60,780 nucleotides of DNA from an uncultured Bacteroidales bacterium (GCA_944325765.1 CALVBH010000098.1:1-60780); one strand, 5' to 3'; numbered from the stretch's first letter, positions 16,736 through 27,967 are shown. The notes: generated by a model from the letters alone, not told the origin. Program-made: numbers and translations.

Positions 16736-18961
16736 TTATTTCAATTCGAATGTGACTTCGGAGCGGATATCGTCTGAAGAAGAGCCTATGAGCGCCTTGA
16801 ATTTTCCCGGTTCAGCCACCCATTCATGCCTGTCCGCATCGAAAAAGCTCAGGTCATCCTTGTTTATGGTAAATGTGACTTCCGCTGTTTCTCCAGGCTC
16901 GAGTTCTATTTTTCTGAAACCCTTCAGTTCCTTTACCGGTCTCGGAAGACTTGATTTCAGGTCTGAAATATAGAGCTGGACGACTTCCTTGCCTGTCATT
17001 TCTCCTGTATTGGAAACTTCGATGCTGACATTCAGGCTTCCGTCCCCTGACAATGTCCTGCTGTCGGAGGATGCTTTACCGTATGAAAACTCCGTATAAC
17101 TCAGTCCGTGTCCGAAAGCGAACAGCGGTCTGATCTTTTCTTTTTCATACCACCGGTAGCCGACGAAGATGCCTTCCCTGTATTCGATATCCCAGATTCC
17201 GTCATTTCTTCTTGTCCCCGGATATTCACCGACAGAATGTGCCGGACAGTCCTCAAGCGCTGCGGGGAATGTGAACGGCAGTTTTCCTGACGGGTTGGCG
17301 GCTCCGGACAGGATGTCTGCAATCGAGTTGCCGGCTTCCGAACCGAGATACCAGGCCTGGACGACGGCAGGCACTTCATCGATCCATGGCATGGCCACCG
17401 CATTTCCGGAAATGTTGACAACGATCGTATTTCCGTTGGCTTCCGCCAGGGCTGAAACAAGCTTGTCCTGGCCGTAGGGGAGTCCGAGTCCGCTCCTGTC
17501 GGAGTCTTCGCAGTCCTGATGTGGGGACTTGTTCAGTCCTCCGATGAATATGACATAATCGGCTTCCTTTGCCATACTGACGGCTTCTGCGAGCAGTTCT
17601 TCCGGAGTCCTGCTGTCCTGAAGATTCTGTCCGGTAGTGACACCGTTGTATTCGCCGGAAGGATCACCGATGTAGCCCCGTGCATACAGGACTTCAGCCT
17701 GGCCTTTGAATGCATCTTCAATCCCTTTAAGCGGCGAGACTTCTCTCTGGACTTTCAGTGATGAGCTTCCTCCGCCTACTGTCATCATCTTGACCGCATT
17801 TTCCCCGACCACAAGTATCCTGCAATCTCCCGAAGGCCGGACAGGAAGAACGGACCCTTCATTTTTAAGCAGGACAATCCCTTCGTCTCCGATAGCCCTG
17901 GCTGCTTCGTAATGTTCATCCGACAACATGCTCCCCATAGGCCTGTCCTGTCTCATGACAGTTCTGAAAGCCAGTCTCAGGACTCGGCGGACCTTGTCAT
18001 CGAGTTCTTCCGTCCCCACTTTCCCGCTTCTGATGCGTTCCAGATAAGGAGCCGCAAGATAATAGCTGTCGTATGCATTCTTCGAACCCGCACTCAGACC
18101 GTCAGTCCAGGAGCCGAACTCCAGATCAAGCCCGTTCTTTATGGCCTGGTCGGTATCGTGAGTGCCGCCCCAGTCCGAAACTACTACGCCGTCGAAACCC
18201 CATTCGCCTTTGAGAATATCGTTAAGCAGATATTCGTTGTGGCATCCGTGCTGGTTCCTGTAAAGATTGTACGACCCCATGACAGTCCAGGCTCCGCCCT
18301 CCTGTACGGCCGCCTTGAATGCCGGAAGATATATTTCATAGAGGGTCCTGTCATCCACTATGACATTGCTGGTATGGCGGTTTATTTCGTTGTTGTTCAG
18401 TGCAAAATGCTTTACGCAGGCTGCCACTCCGTTGGACTGTACCCCTTTGATGTACGGGACTACCATCTCCGATGCCAGGAAGGGGTCTTCGCCCATATAT
18501 TCGAAATTCCTTCCGTTCAGAGGTGTCCTGTATATGTTCACTCCAGGGCCGAGCAGGACGGTCTTGTTCCTGTATCTGGCCTCCTCTCCGATACTTGTGC
18601 CGTAAAGATATGAAAGTTCTTCATTCCAGGTGGCGGCCAGACACGTAAGAGCCGGAAAGGCTACGCAGGAGTCATTGGTCCAGCCGGCCTGGTCCCAGTC
18701 ATCCCAAAATACCTCGGGTCTGATGCCGTGAGGTCCGTCCGTCATCCATATTTCAGGGATTCCCAGCCTTTTCACGCCCGGTGAACTGAATTTGGACTGG
18801 GCATGAATCATGGCGATTTTCTCTTCCGTCGTAAGCTTCTTCATAACATCTTCGATACGGTCTTCGATGTCTGCGGAATTGTCGAGATATACGGGAGTCT
18901 GTGCTGAAAGTGCGGCTGCGACGAGTGCCATAACTGCCGTCAGGAAAATTCTGATAATCAT
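16736..18961 (-). CDS. Glycoside hydrolase family 3, exported beta-glucosidase-like
   Basis: The 741-residue product has a signal peptide (residues 1-20, ending LSAQ), so it acts in the periplasm or at the surface. The GH3 N-terminal barrel includes MTDGPHGIR, the substrate-binding KHFALNNNEINRH, and VVSDWGGTHD with the nucleophile aspartate near residue 260. The C-terminal alpha/beta sandwich domain (VGENAVKMMTVGGGSS) and a fibronectin-III-like domain (PRPVKELKGFRKIELEPGE) follow. Likely substrates are beta-glucosides or beta-xylosides; sequence reading cannot separate them. It is not beside a SusC/D pair. Confidence 0.93.
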   Translation of the reverse strand: MIIRIFLTAVMALVAAALSAQTPVYLDNSADIEDRIEDVMKKLTTEEKIAMIHAQSKFSSPGVKRLGIPEIWMTDGPHGIRPEVFWDDWDQAGWTNDSCVAFPALTCLAATWNEELSYLYGTSIGEEARYRNKTVLLGPGVNIYRTPLNGRNFEYMGEDPFLASEMVVPYIKGVQSNGVAACVKHFALNNNEINRHTSNVIVDDRTLYEIYLPAFKAAVQEGGAWTVMGSYNLYRNQHGCHNEYLLNDILKGEWGFDGVVVSDWGGTHDTDQAIKNGLDLEFGSWTDGLSAGSKNAYDSYYLAAPYLERIRSGKVGTEELDDKVRRVLRLAFRTVMRQDRPMGSMLSDEHYEAARAIGDEGIVLLKNEGSVLPVRPSGDCRILVVGENAVKMMTVGGGSSSLKVQREVSPLKGIEDAFKGQAEVLYARGYIGDPSGEYNGVTTGQNLQDSRTPEELLAEAVSMAKEADYVIFIGGLNKSPHQDCEDSDRSGLGLPYGQDKLVSALAEANGNTIVVNISGNAVAMPWIDEVPAVVQAWYLGSEAGNSIADILSGAANPSGKLPFTFPAALEDCPAHSVGEYPGTRRNDGIWDIEYREGIFVGYRWYEKEKIRPLFAFGHGLSYTEFSYGKASSDSRTLSGDGSLNVSIEVSNTGEMTGKEVVQLYISDLKSSLPRPVKELKGFRKIELEPGETAEVTFTINKDDLSFFDADRHEWVAEPGKFKALIGSSSDDIRSEVTFELK

Positions 18962-19096
18962 AACTGACAGATAATTTCAGGTAAAAAGGATGATTGAACA
19001 GTTAAAATAATATTTCTTCCCTAAGATACTTCATAAAATCCATATTGTAAAATATATGGGCGATTTCTTTAAGATTTCTGACGGAAACAATCAAAA

Positions 19097-19146
19097 AACG
19101 GACAGATGACTCCGTCTTCCCAAGACTCTGTCGTCATCTGTCCGTT
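19097..19146 (-). terminator. Terminator after gdhA
   Basis: AACGGACAGATGAC (19097-19110) pairs perfectly with GTCATCTGTCCGTT (19133-19146) over 14 bp, and a run of T on the minus strand (plus-strand A tract before 19097) follows the hairpin. Confidence 0.85.
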
Positions 19147-19173
19147 AAGGAAACTTGTCTTCCGGGCCGTAAC

Positions 19174-20827
<1,654 letters not shown>

Positions 20828-22768
20828 TCAGAACATTCGTCCTGCCCGAAAACTTTCGATGCCGTTTTGAAGAAATGCCTTGAATCCAGGTATGCTGAGA
20901 TCATAGCCGCGGACCGGAGCCAGCATTTTCCCGTCCGGAGCCAGCAGGATGTAATTCGGCTGCGCATTGACGCCGAACAGTGTCCTCACCGTATAGGAAT
21001 TGGCCCGTCCCATCTGTTTGAGTACGTCGCCGCTTTCCGTAGTGACCCAGTCTTCTTCATCCAGTCTGGTCTTGTCATCGGTGTACAGGGCCACGATTAT
21101 ATATTCGTTCCTGAGTATGTCGAGAATTTCCGGATCGCTCCAGACGCGTGATTCCATCTCCCTGCAGTTTACGCAGCCGTGGCCGGTCACATCCACGAAA
21201 ACTGGTTTTCCGGCTTTTTCCGCTGCTTCCAGGCCTTCTTCCAGGTCGAAATATCCTTCAAGACCGAGAGGCAGGTGCAGGTCGTACCTGTTCCCTGACT
21301 GCTGTCCGCCTGCGGACATATCTGTCCCGGTGACTGCAGCTCCGAGGACGAAATCCTGTGTGGACATAGGCGGAAGGTAACCCGACAAGGCTTTCAGCGG
21401 GGCCCCGAACATGCCTGGAATCATATAGACGACAAAAGAGAAGACAGCGATGGCGGCAGCCAGTCTTTTGACGGAAACATGATCTGTCTTTTCATCATGT
21501 GCGAAACGTATTTTTCCGAGCAGATAGAAACCGAGCAGGGAGAATGTTACTATCCAGATGGCCAGATACACCTCTCTGTCGAGGATTCCCCAGTGATATG
21601 TCTGGTCGGCCACACTGAGGAACTTGAATCCTAATGCCACCTCTATGAATCCCAGAATGACCTTTATCGTATTCATCCAGCTCCCGCTTTTCATCCTGTT
21701 CAGAAGCGACGGGAAGAAAGCCAGCAGGGTAAACGGAAGAGCGAATGCCAGTGAGAAAGCCAGCATGGTAACCATCGGCGTCCAGAATTCCCCCTCGGTC
21801 GACTTTATGAGCACTGTTCCCACGATAGGACCCGTACAGGAGAATGAAACCAGAACCAGCGTGAGAGCCATAAAGAAAATCCCCGCCAGTCCGCCTCTGT
21901 CGGAGCCTTTGTCCGATTTGTTTATAAGGGACGAAGGCAGTATGATTTCGAATGCTCCGAAAAACGAGGCGGCAAATATCATGAATACGATGAAGAATAT
22001 GATATTCGGGAGCCAGTGCGTAGCCAGCCAGTTGAATATGTCGGCGGTTACCGCATCTCCTCCGGCTATTCTGGTTATCAGAATGATAAGTGAAATCGGA
22101 ACCGTGTACAGCAGGACAATGAAGAGTCCGTACATGGAAGCCTTGAAGCGCCCTGCCGCCGGTGATGACGAACCTTTCAGGAAAAACGATACGGTCATCG
22201 GAACCATAGGGAAGACGCAGGGTGTCAGCAGGGCGGCGAAGCCCCAGAGAATGGCCTCGATAATCAGCGCCCAGTCGAAACCACCTTTCCCGACGGGAGA
22301 TACCTGCGCGTCCTCTCCGGACAGGTTATCGAGGGAAATGTCGAATTCATAATATTCAGGGGCAGCGCAACTCCTGTCGCTGCAGCTCATCCATGTGATT
22401 TCACCGGCCGCCGAGGCTTCCGGTGATTCCACGTTCACGTCTACTGCAAAACTGACTTCGTCGAAAAACACATTCTCTCCGTCGTATTCCGTACCTTCGG
22501 AAAGGGCGTACGGTTCACCTGCGGGGGAACACCCCTCCAATGACGAAAACGTCACGGCAAAAGGATATGCTTCGCTGTCCGTATCGTATGTATGCCAGCC
22601 GGCGGCGATTTTACCGGTGAATACTATGGATATCCTGCCGGCGCTGTCCAGCCGTTCTACCGTCCACTCGACGGTCCTGTCCGGTGCCGTACCTGCATTC
22701 TGCCCGCAGAGCAGGCCCGGGATACAGAGGAGAACGGCGGCAATGATGGTTTTCAGAACGCGTTTCAT
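20828..22768 (-). CDS. DsbD-type thiol:disulfide interchange protein
   Basis: It carries electrons from cytoplasmic thioredoxin across the inner membrane to periplasmic proteins. Domains in order are a signal peptide (1-22), a DsbD-alpha-like domain to about residue 150, a CcdA-like membrane domain of about 165-460 with some eight segments including LLTPCVFPMVPMTVSFFLKG (first conserved cysteine) and SFSCTGPIVGT (second), and a C-terminal thioredoxin domain with CVNC at about residue 545. The 646-residue length is normal. The start at 22768 is four bases after the RNase Y stop, so it is in the rny operon. Confidence 0.92.
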   Translation of the reverse strand: MKRVLKTIIAAVLLCIPGLLCGQNAGTAPDRTVEWTVERLDSAGRISIVFTGKIAAGWHTYDTDSEAYPFAVTFSSLEGCSPAGEPYALSEGTEYDGENVFFDEVSFAVDVNVESPEASAAGEITWMSCSDRSCAAPEYYEFDISLDNLSGEDAQVSPVGKGGFDWALIIEAILWGFAALLTPCVFPMVPMTVSFFLKGSSSPAAGRFKASMYGLFIVLLYTVPISLIILITRIAGGDAVTADIFNWLATHWLPNIIFFIVFMIFAASFFGAFEIILPSSLINKSDKGSDRGGLAGIFFMALTLVLVSFSCTGPIVGTVLIKSTEGEFWTPMVTMLAFSLAFALPFTLLAFFPSLLNRMKSGSWMNTIKVILGFIEVALGFKFLSVADQTYHWGILDREVYLAIWIVTFSLLGFYLLGKIRFAHDEKTDHVSVKRLAAAIAVFSFVVYMIPGMFGAPLKALSGYLPPMSTQDFVLGAAVTGTDMSAGGQQSGNRYDLHLPLGLEGYFDLEEGLEAAEKAGKPVFVDVTGHGCVNCREMESRVWSDPEILDILRNEYIIVALYTDDKTRLDEEDWVTTESGDVLKQMGRANSYTVRTLFGVNAQPNYILLAPDGKMLAPVRGYDLSIPGFKAFLQNGIESFRAGRMF

Positions 22769-22771
22769 TCC

Positions 22772-24313
22772 TTATTTCGCAAAAGCTACCGATCTGGTCT
22801 CTCTGATTACGGTGATTTTCACCTGTCCTGGATAAACCATTTCGTCCTGAATCTTCTTGGCTATCTCTCCGGACAGGGCTTCCGCATCCTGGTCGCTGAC
22901 CTGGTCTGCACCTACGATGACTCTCAGTTCGCGTCCGGCCTGAATGGCGTAACTCTTGGTGACGCCCTTGTATGACTGGGCTATGCCCTCCATGTCCTTC
23001 AGCCTCTTTATGTAGGATTCTATGACCTCGCGTCTCGCACCCGGCCGGGCACCGGAAATGGCGTCTCCGACCATTACTAAAGGCGAGATTATGGATGTCA
23101 TTTCGATTTCCTCGTGATGCGCTCCTATGGCGTTGCAGATTTCCGGCCTTTCCTTGTATTTTTCGGCGAGTTTCATACCGAGAACAGCGTGCGGCAGTTC
23201 CGGATCCTCATCCGATACTTTCCCTATGTCGTGAAGCAGGCCGGCCCTTTTGGCTATCTTTGGATTCAGTCCGAGCTCCGAAGCCATAGTAGCGCAGATG
23301 TTGGCGACTTCGCGCGAGTGCTGGAGCAGGTTCTGACCGTAGGATGAGCGGTATTTCATCCGGCCTATCAGTTTCACCAGTTCGATGTTCAGGCCGTGTA
23401 TTCCCAGATCGATGCAGGTCCTTTTCCCTGTTTCCAGGATTTCCTCCTCAAGCTGCTTCTGTACCTTTGCCACCACTTCCTCGATACGTGCAGGATGGAT
23501 ACGTCCGTCGACTACGAGCTGGTGCAGCGCCAGTCTGGCCACTTCTCTTCTCACAGGGTCGAAAGCTGACAGAAGAATGGCTTCCGGAGTGTCGTCGACC
23601 ACGATTTCCACTCCCGTAGCGGCTTCCAGCGCCCGTATGTTCCTTCCTTCACGGCCTATGATCCGGCCCTTTATTTCATCGCTTTCGATATTGAATACAG
23701 TCACTGCATTTTCGATGGCCGTTTCCGTAGCCGTCCGCTGTATCGTATTGATGACGATGCGTTTGGCTTCCTTGCTGGCATTCATCCTCGCGTCATCCAT
23801 CACATCGTTTATGTATGACTGCGCCTGGCTCCGTGCCTCGGCCTTCATATTTTCCATCAGCTGGTTCTTGGCCTCGGACGCACTCATCCCTGCTATGTTT
23901 TCTATCTGGCGAATCGCTTCCTGGCGGAGCCTTTCGTAGTCTTCCGCCTTCCGGGTAGCTATTTCCACCTGGTTTTTAAGGTTTTCCCTGATGGCGTCGG
24001 CTTCCTTGTTCTTTCTTCCGAGCTCCGAATTCTGCTGGTTTACGGCATTTTCCTTCTGTCTCAGCCGGGCTTCCCCCTCCTGAAGCTGTTTGTTCTTTTC
24101 GTTTATGTACTGTTCGTGCTCGGTTTTCAACTGCAGGAACTTTTCCTTCGCCTGGAAAATCTTTTCTTTCTTTATGTTTTCGGCTTCCGTCTCCGCCTTC
24201 CTTATGATTTCTTCCTTCTGCCCCTTGAGCATGGACTTGCGGACAGGAATATATATTCCGAGTGCTATGACCGCACCGGCAATGACCGCCAGTATATAAA
24301 ATAAAATTTCCAT
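22772..24313 (-). CDS. rny: Ribonuclease Y
   Basis: A membrane-anchored endoribonuclease that starts mRNA decay. Residues 1-23 are an N-terminal membrane segment; about 25-200 are a charged coiled coil ([20 protein letters not shown] and on); a KH domain has [19 protein letters not shown]; and an HD domain has LLHDIGK with DPELPH and IGAHHEE metal ligands. The 513 residues match the family. The upstream spacer carries 6S RNA and its own terminator, so rny probably begins a new transcription unit in the 24314-24368 gap, although no perfect -7 box is seen. Confidence 0.96.
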   Translation of the reverse strand: MEILFYILAVIAGAVIALGIYIPVRKSMLKGQKEEIIRKAETEAENIKKEKIFQAKEKFLQLKTEHEQYINEKNKQLQEGEARLRQKENAVNQQNSELGRKNKEADAIRENLKNQVEIATRKAEDYERLRQEAIRQIENIAGMSASEAKNQLMENMKAEARSQAQSYINDVMDDARMNASKEAKRIVINTIQRTATETAIENAVTVFNIESDEIKGRIIGREGRNIRALEAATGVEIVVDDTPEAILLSAFDPVRREVARLALHQLVVDGRIHPARIEEVVAKVQKQLEEEILETGKRTCIDLGIHGLNIELVKLIGRMKYRSSYGQNLLQHSREVANICATMASELGLNPKIAKRAGLLHDIGKVSDEDPELPHAVLGMKLAEKYKERPEICNAIGAHHEEIEMTSIISPLVMVGDAISGARPGARREVIESYIKRLKDMEGIAQSYKGVTKSYAIQAGRELRVIVGADQVSDQDAEALSGEIAKKIQDEMVYPGQVKITVIRETRSVAFAK

Positions 24314-24368
24314 AATAAATGTATATATAATAACAACAATATCTCCGTGTTACTTACCGTCCGTCCTC

Positions 24369-24410
24369 AAAAAAAATACGACAGGCCGGCAACAGAAGCC
24401 GACCTGTCGG
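24369..24410 (-). terminator. Terminator between 6S RNA and rny
   Basis: CGACAGGCCGGC (24379-24390) pairs with GCCGACCTGTCG (24398-24409) with one G-T, loop of seven, and is followed on the minus strand by TATTTTTTTT. Confidence 0.85.
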
Positions 24411-24430
24411 AATGAATCTATAAGAATATT

Positions 24431-24622
24431 AAAAAAAGCCGTTAGTCAAAATTTCAGAAAATCCTATAAAAATAAGATTTGAGCTCCGAAAAGTGGTTCT
24501 GACATCCTCCGTCCCGCAAAGCGGAATCCCCGTCAGGGTCACATAGGTCCGTCATCCCCATTCGAGTGTACCCGGTTACTTTTGTATAATTGTAGATTTC
24601 AGCAAATAAGTAACTAACGGCT
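24431..24622 (-). ncRNA. ssrS: 6S RNA (probable)
   Basis: On the minus strand the ends pair (AGCCGTTAGT at 24622-24613 with ACTAACGGCT at 24447-24438), leading to a T-run at 24437-24431. Inside are long purine- and pyrimidine-rich stretches broken by short helices: GTTACTT/AAGTAAC, GGGTACA/TGTGACCC and an apical CTGAC...CCGC/GCGG...GTCAG arm. An RNA of about 190 nt that is a long interrupted rod is the architecture of 6S RNA, which binds the housekeeping RNA polymerase. The gene lies directly behind zapA, the same neighbourhood as ssrS in E. coli. Its 5' end overlaps the zapA stop codon, so it is probably processed from the zapA transcript. Confidence 0.65.
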
Positions 24623-24914
24623 ATTTTCCCTTTTCAATATTGTCCAGATAACTTTTCAACTTCGCATGCAGGTCATCTTCTTCACGTCTGATATCCGCAA
24701 CAGCCTTTTCCAGTTCCGCCGCATGCATAAAACTGTTCAATGCCACGAATGACAGAATCTCCTCCGTACTCTTCCCGGGATTCCTCTTCAGATATTCGTA
24801 GAACTTTTCATTCAACTGTTCTGCCGCCACCCGGATATCGTGTTCGACTTCCGGACTTTCCGCGGGAACGGTGAACTTGCTTTCCAGTATTCTGATCGTT
24901 ATGTCCCGTTTCAT
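24621..24914 (-). CDS. zapA: Cell division protein ZapA
   Basis: A small protein that bundles FtsZ filaments at the division site. I start at ATG 24914 (MKRDITIRILESKF, 97 residues), four bases after the upstream stop; the longer frame begins inside the previous gene. The N-terminal ZapA globular domain covers residues 1-45, followed by a coiled coil ending AKLKSYLDNIEKGK. The neighbouring small coiled-coil gene suggests a ZapA/ZapB-like pair. Confidence 0.88.
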   Translation of the reverse strand: MKRDITIRILESKFTVPAESPEVEHDIRVAAEQLNEKFYEYLKRNPGKSTEEILSFVALNSFMHAAELEKAVADIRREEDDLHAKLKSYLDNIEKGK

Positions 24915-24918
24915 CTTG

Positions 24919-25185
24919 TCAGTCCAGCAAAGCGATGCATCTGTCAATCTTTCTGATCAGGCTGTCGATTTTCTCTTTCGCCTTCTCATCTCCCGACGCA
25001 GAAAGAAATGCGCTTTTGAGTTTCAAGCTATCTATTTGTCCTTCCAACTCCTTGATCTGCTTCTTTTGGTTTTCCAGAATTTCGTCCTTTTGCCGAAGTT
25101 CCTTCAGCGCGGCATCATAGGCTTCTTTCGTGTTCTCATACAGCGAAATCAGAGTGTAGATGTCATTCAGAATATCTTCGCGCAT
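24919..25185 (-). CDS. Small coiled-coil protein, ZapB-like candidate
   Basis: An 88-residue protein that is almost wholly coiled coil from residue 15 to 85, rich in K, E, L and Q (KELRQKDEILENQKKQIKEL). It lies just upstream of zapA with a four-base gap, which suggests a partner in Z-ring assembly analogous to ZapB. The link is from size, predicted shape and context only; coiled-coil sequences give no reliable homology. Confidence 0.7.
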   Translation of the reverse strand: MREDILNDIYTLISLYENTKEAYDAALKELRQKDEILENQKKQIKELEGQIDSLKLKSAFLSASGDEKAKEKIDSLIRKIDRCIALLD

Positions 25186-25214
25186 ACGGAGTCCGAAACT
25201 ATGGAAACACTTAG

Positions 25215-25222
25215 CAAAGTTA
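25215..25222 (-). promoter_or_regulatory. -7 promoter box TAACTTTG for the zapB-like/zapA/6S unit
   Basis: A perfect box 29 bases upstream of the small coiled-coil gene. Confidence 0.6.
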
Positions 25223-25246
25223 GCAAAAATTACGATACAACCAATA

Positions 25247-25804
25247 TTACAGTGCGGATTCGGAAATTATTTTTACCTTCTCCATACCCTTTTCTATGGC
25301 TTCGCGGTTTTTCTGAATCATATCGGCGTACCGTGCCGGAATCGACTTTTCCAGTCCTTTCACCACGTTTTCCATATTCAGGAACGGTCTCATTTTCAGA
25401 TAGGCTCCCAGTACGGCCATATTGTACACTTTAGAGTTGCCCAGTTCTGCCGCCACTTCGATGGCATCGATGGAGCATACCGTTATGTCTTTCCTTTCCG
25501 GGACTCTGGTAATGCCGCTCGGATCGTACACCAAAAGTCCTCCCGGCTTTACGTTCTGCTCGAATTTGTCGAGGGACTGCTGGTTCAGTATCACGGCCGT
25601 GTCGTATCTGGTGATGATGGGCGAACTGATTTTCCTGTCGCTGACTATCACGCAGACATTGGCTGTACCGCCCCTCATTTCCGGCCCGTATGACGGCATC
25701 CAAGTAACTTCCAGATCCTGCATTATGGCGGAATATGCGAGGATTTTACCCATTGAGAGTACTCCCTGGCCGCCGAAACCCGCTATTATTATCTCTTCTT
25801 TCAT
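25247..25804 (-). CDS. korC: 2-oxoacid:ferredoxin oxidoreductase, gamma subunit
   Basis: This subunit is the gamma domain of the pyruvate/2-oxoglutarate:ferredoxin oxidoreductase family. MKEEIIIAGFGGQGVLSMGK is the signature, followed by SYGPEMRGGTANVCVIVSD. I use ATG 25804, giving 185 residues; the longer frame overlaps the beta gene in a way unlike the family. It is the last gene of a four-gene operon (ferredoxin, alpha, beta, gamma). The enzyme probably acts on 2-oxoglutarate, supplying reduced ferredoxin or running reductively to make 2-oxoglutarate in anaerobes. Confidence 0.9.
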   Translation of the reverse strand: MKEEIIIAGFGGQGVLSMGKILAYSAIMQDLEVTWMPSYGPEMRGGTANVCVIVSDRKISSPIITRYDTAVILNQQSLDKFEQNVKPGGLLVYDPSGITRVPERKDITVCSIDAIEVAAELGNSKVYNMAVLGAYLKMRPFLNMENVVKGLEKSIPARYADMIQKNREAIEKGMEKVKIISESAL

Positions 25805-25833
25805 ATCTTTTTGTTTCTTTTCAGCGATAGCCT

Positions 25834-26616
25834 TTATTTCCCGGCATCCTCTTTCAGGACATCCTTGATGTCTCCGAGAGGATATTTCGCGAACATGTTT
25901 TCTACCATCCACCTGTTTGCTTCCACCGGGGAGAGCTTCCATCCCGAATTGCAGGTGGATACGATTTCTATAAACGACAGTCCGATATTTCTGGAACTGT
26001 ATTCGAACCCTTTCCTGATGGCGTTTTTGGCTTTCCTGACAGCGGCAGGGGTATGTACGGCCTGCCTGGTAATGAAGGCCGTACCGTCCAGTTCCGCAAG
26101 CATTTCAGTGATTTTCAGCGGAAATCCGTTCAGTTTGGCATCCCTGCCGTACGGGGTGGTCGAGGTCTTCATACCGAGCAGCGTGGTAGGAGCCATCTGT
26201 CCTCCGGTCATACCGTAGATGCCGTTGTTGATGAAAATCACGACAATGTTTTCACCCCGGCTGCATGCGTGTATGATTTCGGCGGCTCCGATGGATGCCA
26301 GATCTCCGTCACCCTGGTATGTGAACACGAATTTGTCAGGACAAAGCCTTTTTACCGCCGTGGCCAGTGCCGGAGCGCGGCCGTGTGCCGCCTCCTGCCA
26401 GTCGATGTCTATGTAGTTGTATGCAAAGACCGAGCAGCCTACGGGACTGATACCGACAGTCCTGTCCTGAATGCCCATCTCGTCTATCACTTCGGCGATG
26501 AGTTTGTGCACTGTGCCATGGGAGCACCCCGGGCAGTAGTGCATAGTGGTATCGGTGATAAGAGCCGGTTTCCTGTACACTATGTTTTCCGGCCTTTTTA
26601 TGTCTGTACTTTCCAT
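25834..26616 (-). CDS. korB: 2-oxoacid:ferredoxin oxidoreductase, beta (TPP-binding) subunit
   Basis: The thiamine-diphosphate-binding subunit, 260 residues. MHYCPGCSHGTVHKLIAEV at the N-terminus and the TPP/Mg motif YQGDGDLASIGAAEIIHA then NNGIYGMTGGQMAPTT are characteristic. There is no separate iron-sulfur motif, which is supplied by the ferredoxin-like subunit. It is eight bases behind korA, and the operon order is D-A-B-C. Branched-chain 2-oxoacids are an alternative substrate class. Confidence 0.93.
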   Translation of the reverse strand: MESTDIKRPENIVYRKPALITDTTMHYCPGCSHGTVHKLIAEVIDEMGIQDRTVGISPVGCSVFAYNYIDIDWQEAAHGRAPALATAVKRLCPDKFVFTYQGDGDLASIGAAEIIHACSRGENIVVIFINNGIYGMTGGQMAPTTLLGMKTSTTPYGRDAKLNGFPLKITEMLAELDGTAFITRQAVHTPAAVRKAKNAIRKGFEYSSRNIGLSFIEIVSTCNSGWKLSPVEANRWMVENMFAKYPLGDIKDVLKEDAGK

Positions 26617-26624
26617 AGTAGGGT

Positions 26625-27707
26625 CTATTTCAGATTGTTGAATTTCCTGAATGCATCCGCTATTTCTTCAGGCGTGTAGACGTTTCCTCCCTGTCTGCCG
26701 TAGAATCCTACGGGACACCGGCCGTTTACGGCCAGCCGCACGTCTTCCACCATCTGTCCCAGGTTCAGTTCTATGCTCATCATACTTTTTACCTTGGATG
26801 CGAGTCTGGCGATTTCCTTTTCAGGAAAAGGATACAGTGTTATTGGGCGGAGCACTCCTGCCCTGATTCCTTCTTCCCTCAGCATATCGGTGGCGGCTTC
26901 GCAAATCCTCGAAGAGCAGCCGAAGGCTACGAAAATGTATTCGGCATCTTCCGTGAGATATTCGCTGAATTTCACCTCGTTTTCCCTTATGGCGTCGTAT
27001 TTGGCGAGAAGTTTCCTGTTGAACGCTTCCTGGGTATTGGCTTCGAGCGAAAGGGACGTGATGATATTGCGTTCGCGTCCGGCAGGCTTTCCTGTCGTTG
27101 CCCACGGTGCTACGGCCAGTATTTCGGCATCGGTGCGTCTCGGTTTCACAGGATGTATTTCCACTTTTTCCATAAGCTGGCCTATGATGCCGTCGGCCAG
27201 GATTATGACAGGATTCCTGTATTTGAAAGCCAGTTCGAAGCCCCAGTCCACGAAATCGTACATGTCCTGCGCCGAGGCAGGGGCAATGACTATGCAGTGA
27301 TAGTCTCCGTGTCCTCCGCCCTTGACTGACTGGCTGTAATCGCTCTGGCTCGGCTGGATGGTCCCCAGACCGGGACCGCCGCGCATTACGTCCACGACCA
27401 CGCAGGGCAGTTCCGCCCCTGCTATGTAGCTTATGCCTTCGCTCATAAGGCTGATTCCAGGGCTGCTGGAAGAAGTCATGACCTTTTTCCCGCAGCAGGC
27501 TCCTCCGTAAACCATGTTGATGGACGCCACTTCGCTTTCAGCCTGCAGGACGACCATCCCTGTAGTTTCCCACGGTTTTTCCTTCATCAGGGTTTCCATA
27601 ACCTCGGACTGCGGCGTGATAGGATAACCGAAAAACCCGTCCACGCCATTGCGTATAGCCGAAATGGCTATCGCCTCATTCCCTTTCAACAATATTTTTT
27701 CCGCCAT
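26625..27707 (-). CDS. korA: 2-oxoacid:ferredoxin oxidoreductase, alpha subunit
   Basis: The alpha subunit, 360 residues. It has GNEAIAISAIRNGVDGFFGY with the substrate-side YPITPQSEVME, then SSSPGISLMSEGISY and GGPGLGTIQPSQSDY, all standard for KorA/VorB proteins that have the gamma domain on a separate chain. The C-terminal domain (YIFVAFGCSSRICEAA) is the transketolase-C-like part. It begins five bases after the ferredoxin gene stop. Confidence 0.93.
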   Translation of the reverse strand: MAEKILLKGNEAIAISAIRNGVDGFFGYPITPQSEVMETLMKEKPWETTGMVVLQAESEVASINMVYGGACCGKKVMTSSSSPGISLMSEGISYIAGAELPCVVVDVMRGGPGLGTIQPSQSDYSQSVKGGGHGDYHCIVIAPASAQDMYDFVDWGFELAFKYRNPVIILADGIIGQLMEKVEIHPVKPRRTDAEILAVAPWATTGKPAGRERNIITSLSLEANTQEAFNRKLLAKYDAIRENEVKFSEYLTEDAEYIFVAFGCSSRICEAATDMLREEGIRAGVLRPITLYPFPEKEIARLASKVKSMMSIELNLGQMVEDVRLAVNGRCPVGFYGRQGGNVYTPEEIADAFRKFNNLK

Positions 27708-27712
27708 ATTCC

Positions 27713-27931
27713 TCAGATTTTTACTCTGTAAACCGTGATTACCGAATCAGGGCATACGACAGCGCAGCCGGCACACCCGATGCAGTCGTCATTGGCAAGC
27801 TCGGCATATCTGTAGCCTTTGCCGTTGACCTTTCTGGACAGCCGGATGCATTTGTTCGGACAGTTCTCGATGCAGACCGAACAGCCTTTGCATCGCTGGA
27901 TGTCTATTTCTATAGTCCCTTTGAATGCCAT
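27713..27931 (-). CDS. korD: 4Fe-4S ferredoxin-type (delta) subunit of the oxidoreductase
   Basis: A 72-residue protein with two [4Fe-4S] motifs, CKGCSVCIENCP and CIGCAGCAVVCP, carrying electrons from the TPP subunit. I place the start at ATG 27931 (MAFKGTIEID). The longer frame starts at a TTG that is part of the -7 box at 27968-27975, so it lies upstream of the mRNA 5' end. Confidence 0.88.
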   Translation of the reverse strand: MAFKGTIEIDIQRCKGCSVCIENCPNKCIRLSRKVNGKGYRYAELANDDCIGCAGCAVVCPDSVITVYRVKI

Positions 27932-27967
27932 TTTTGCAAGTTTTTGGTTTCCGTTAAAATAATTCGC

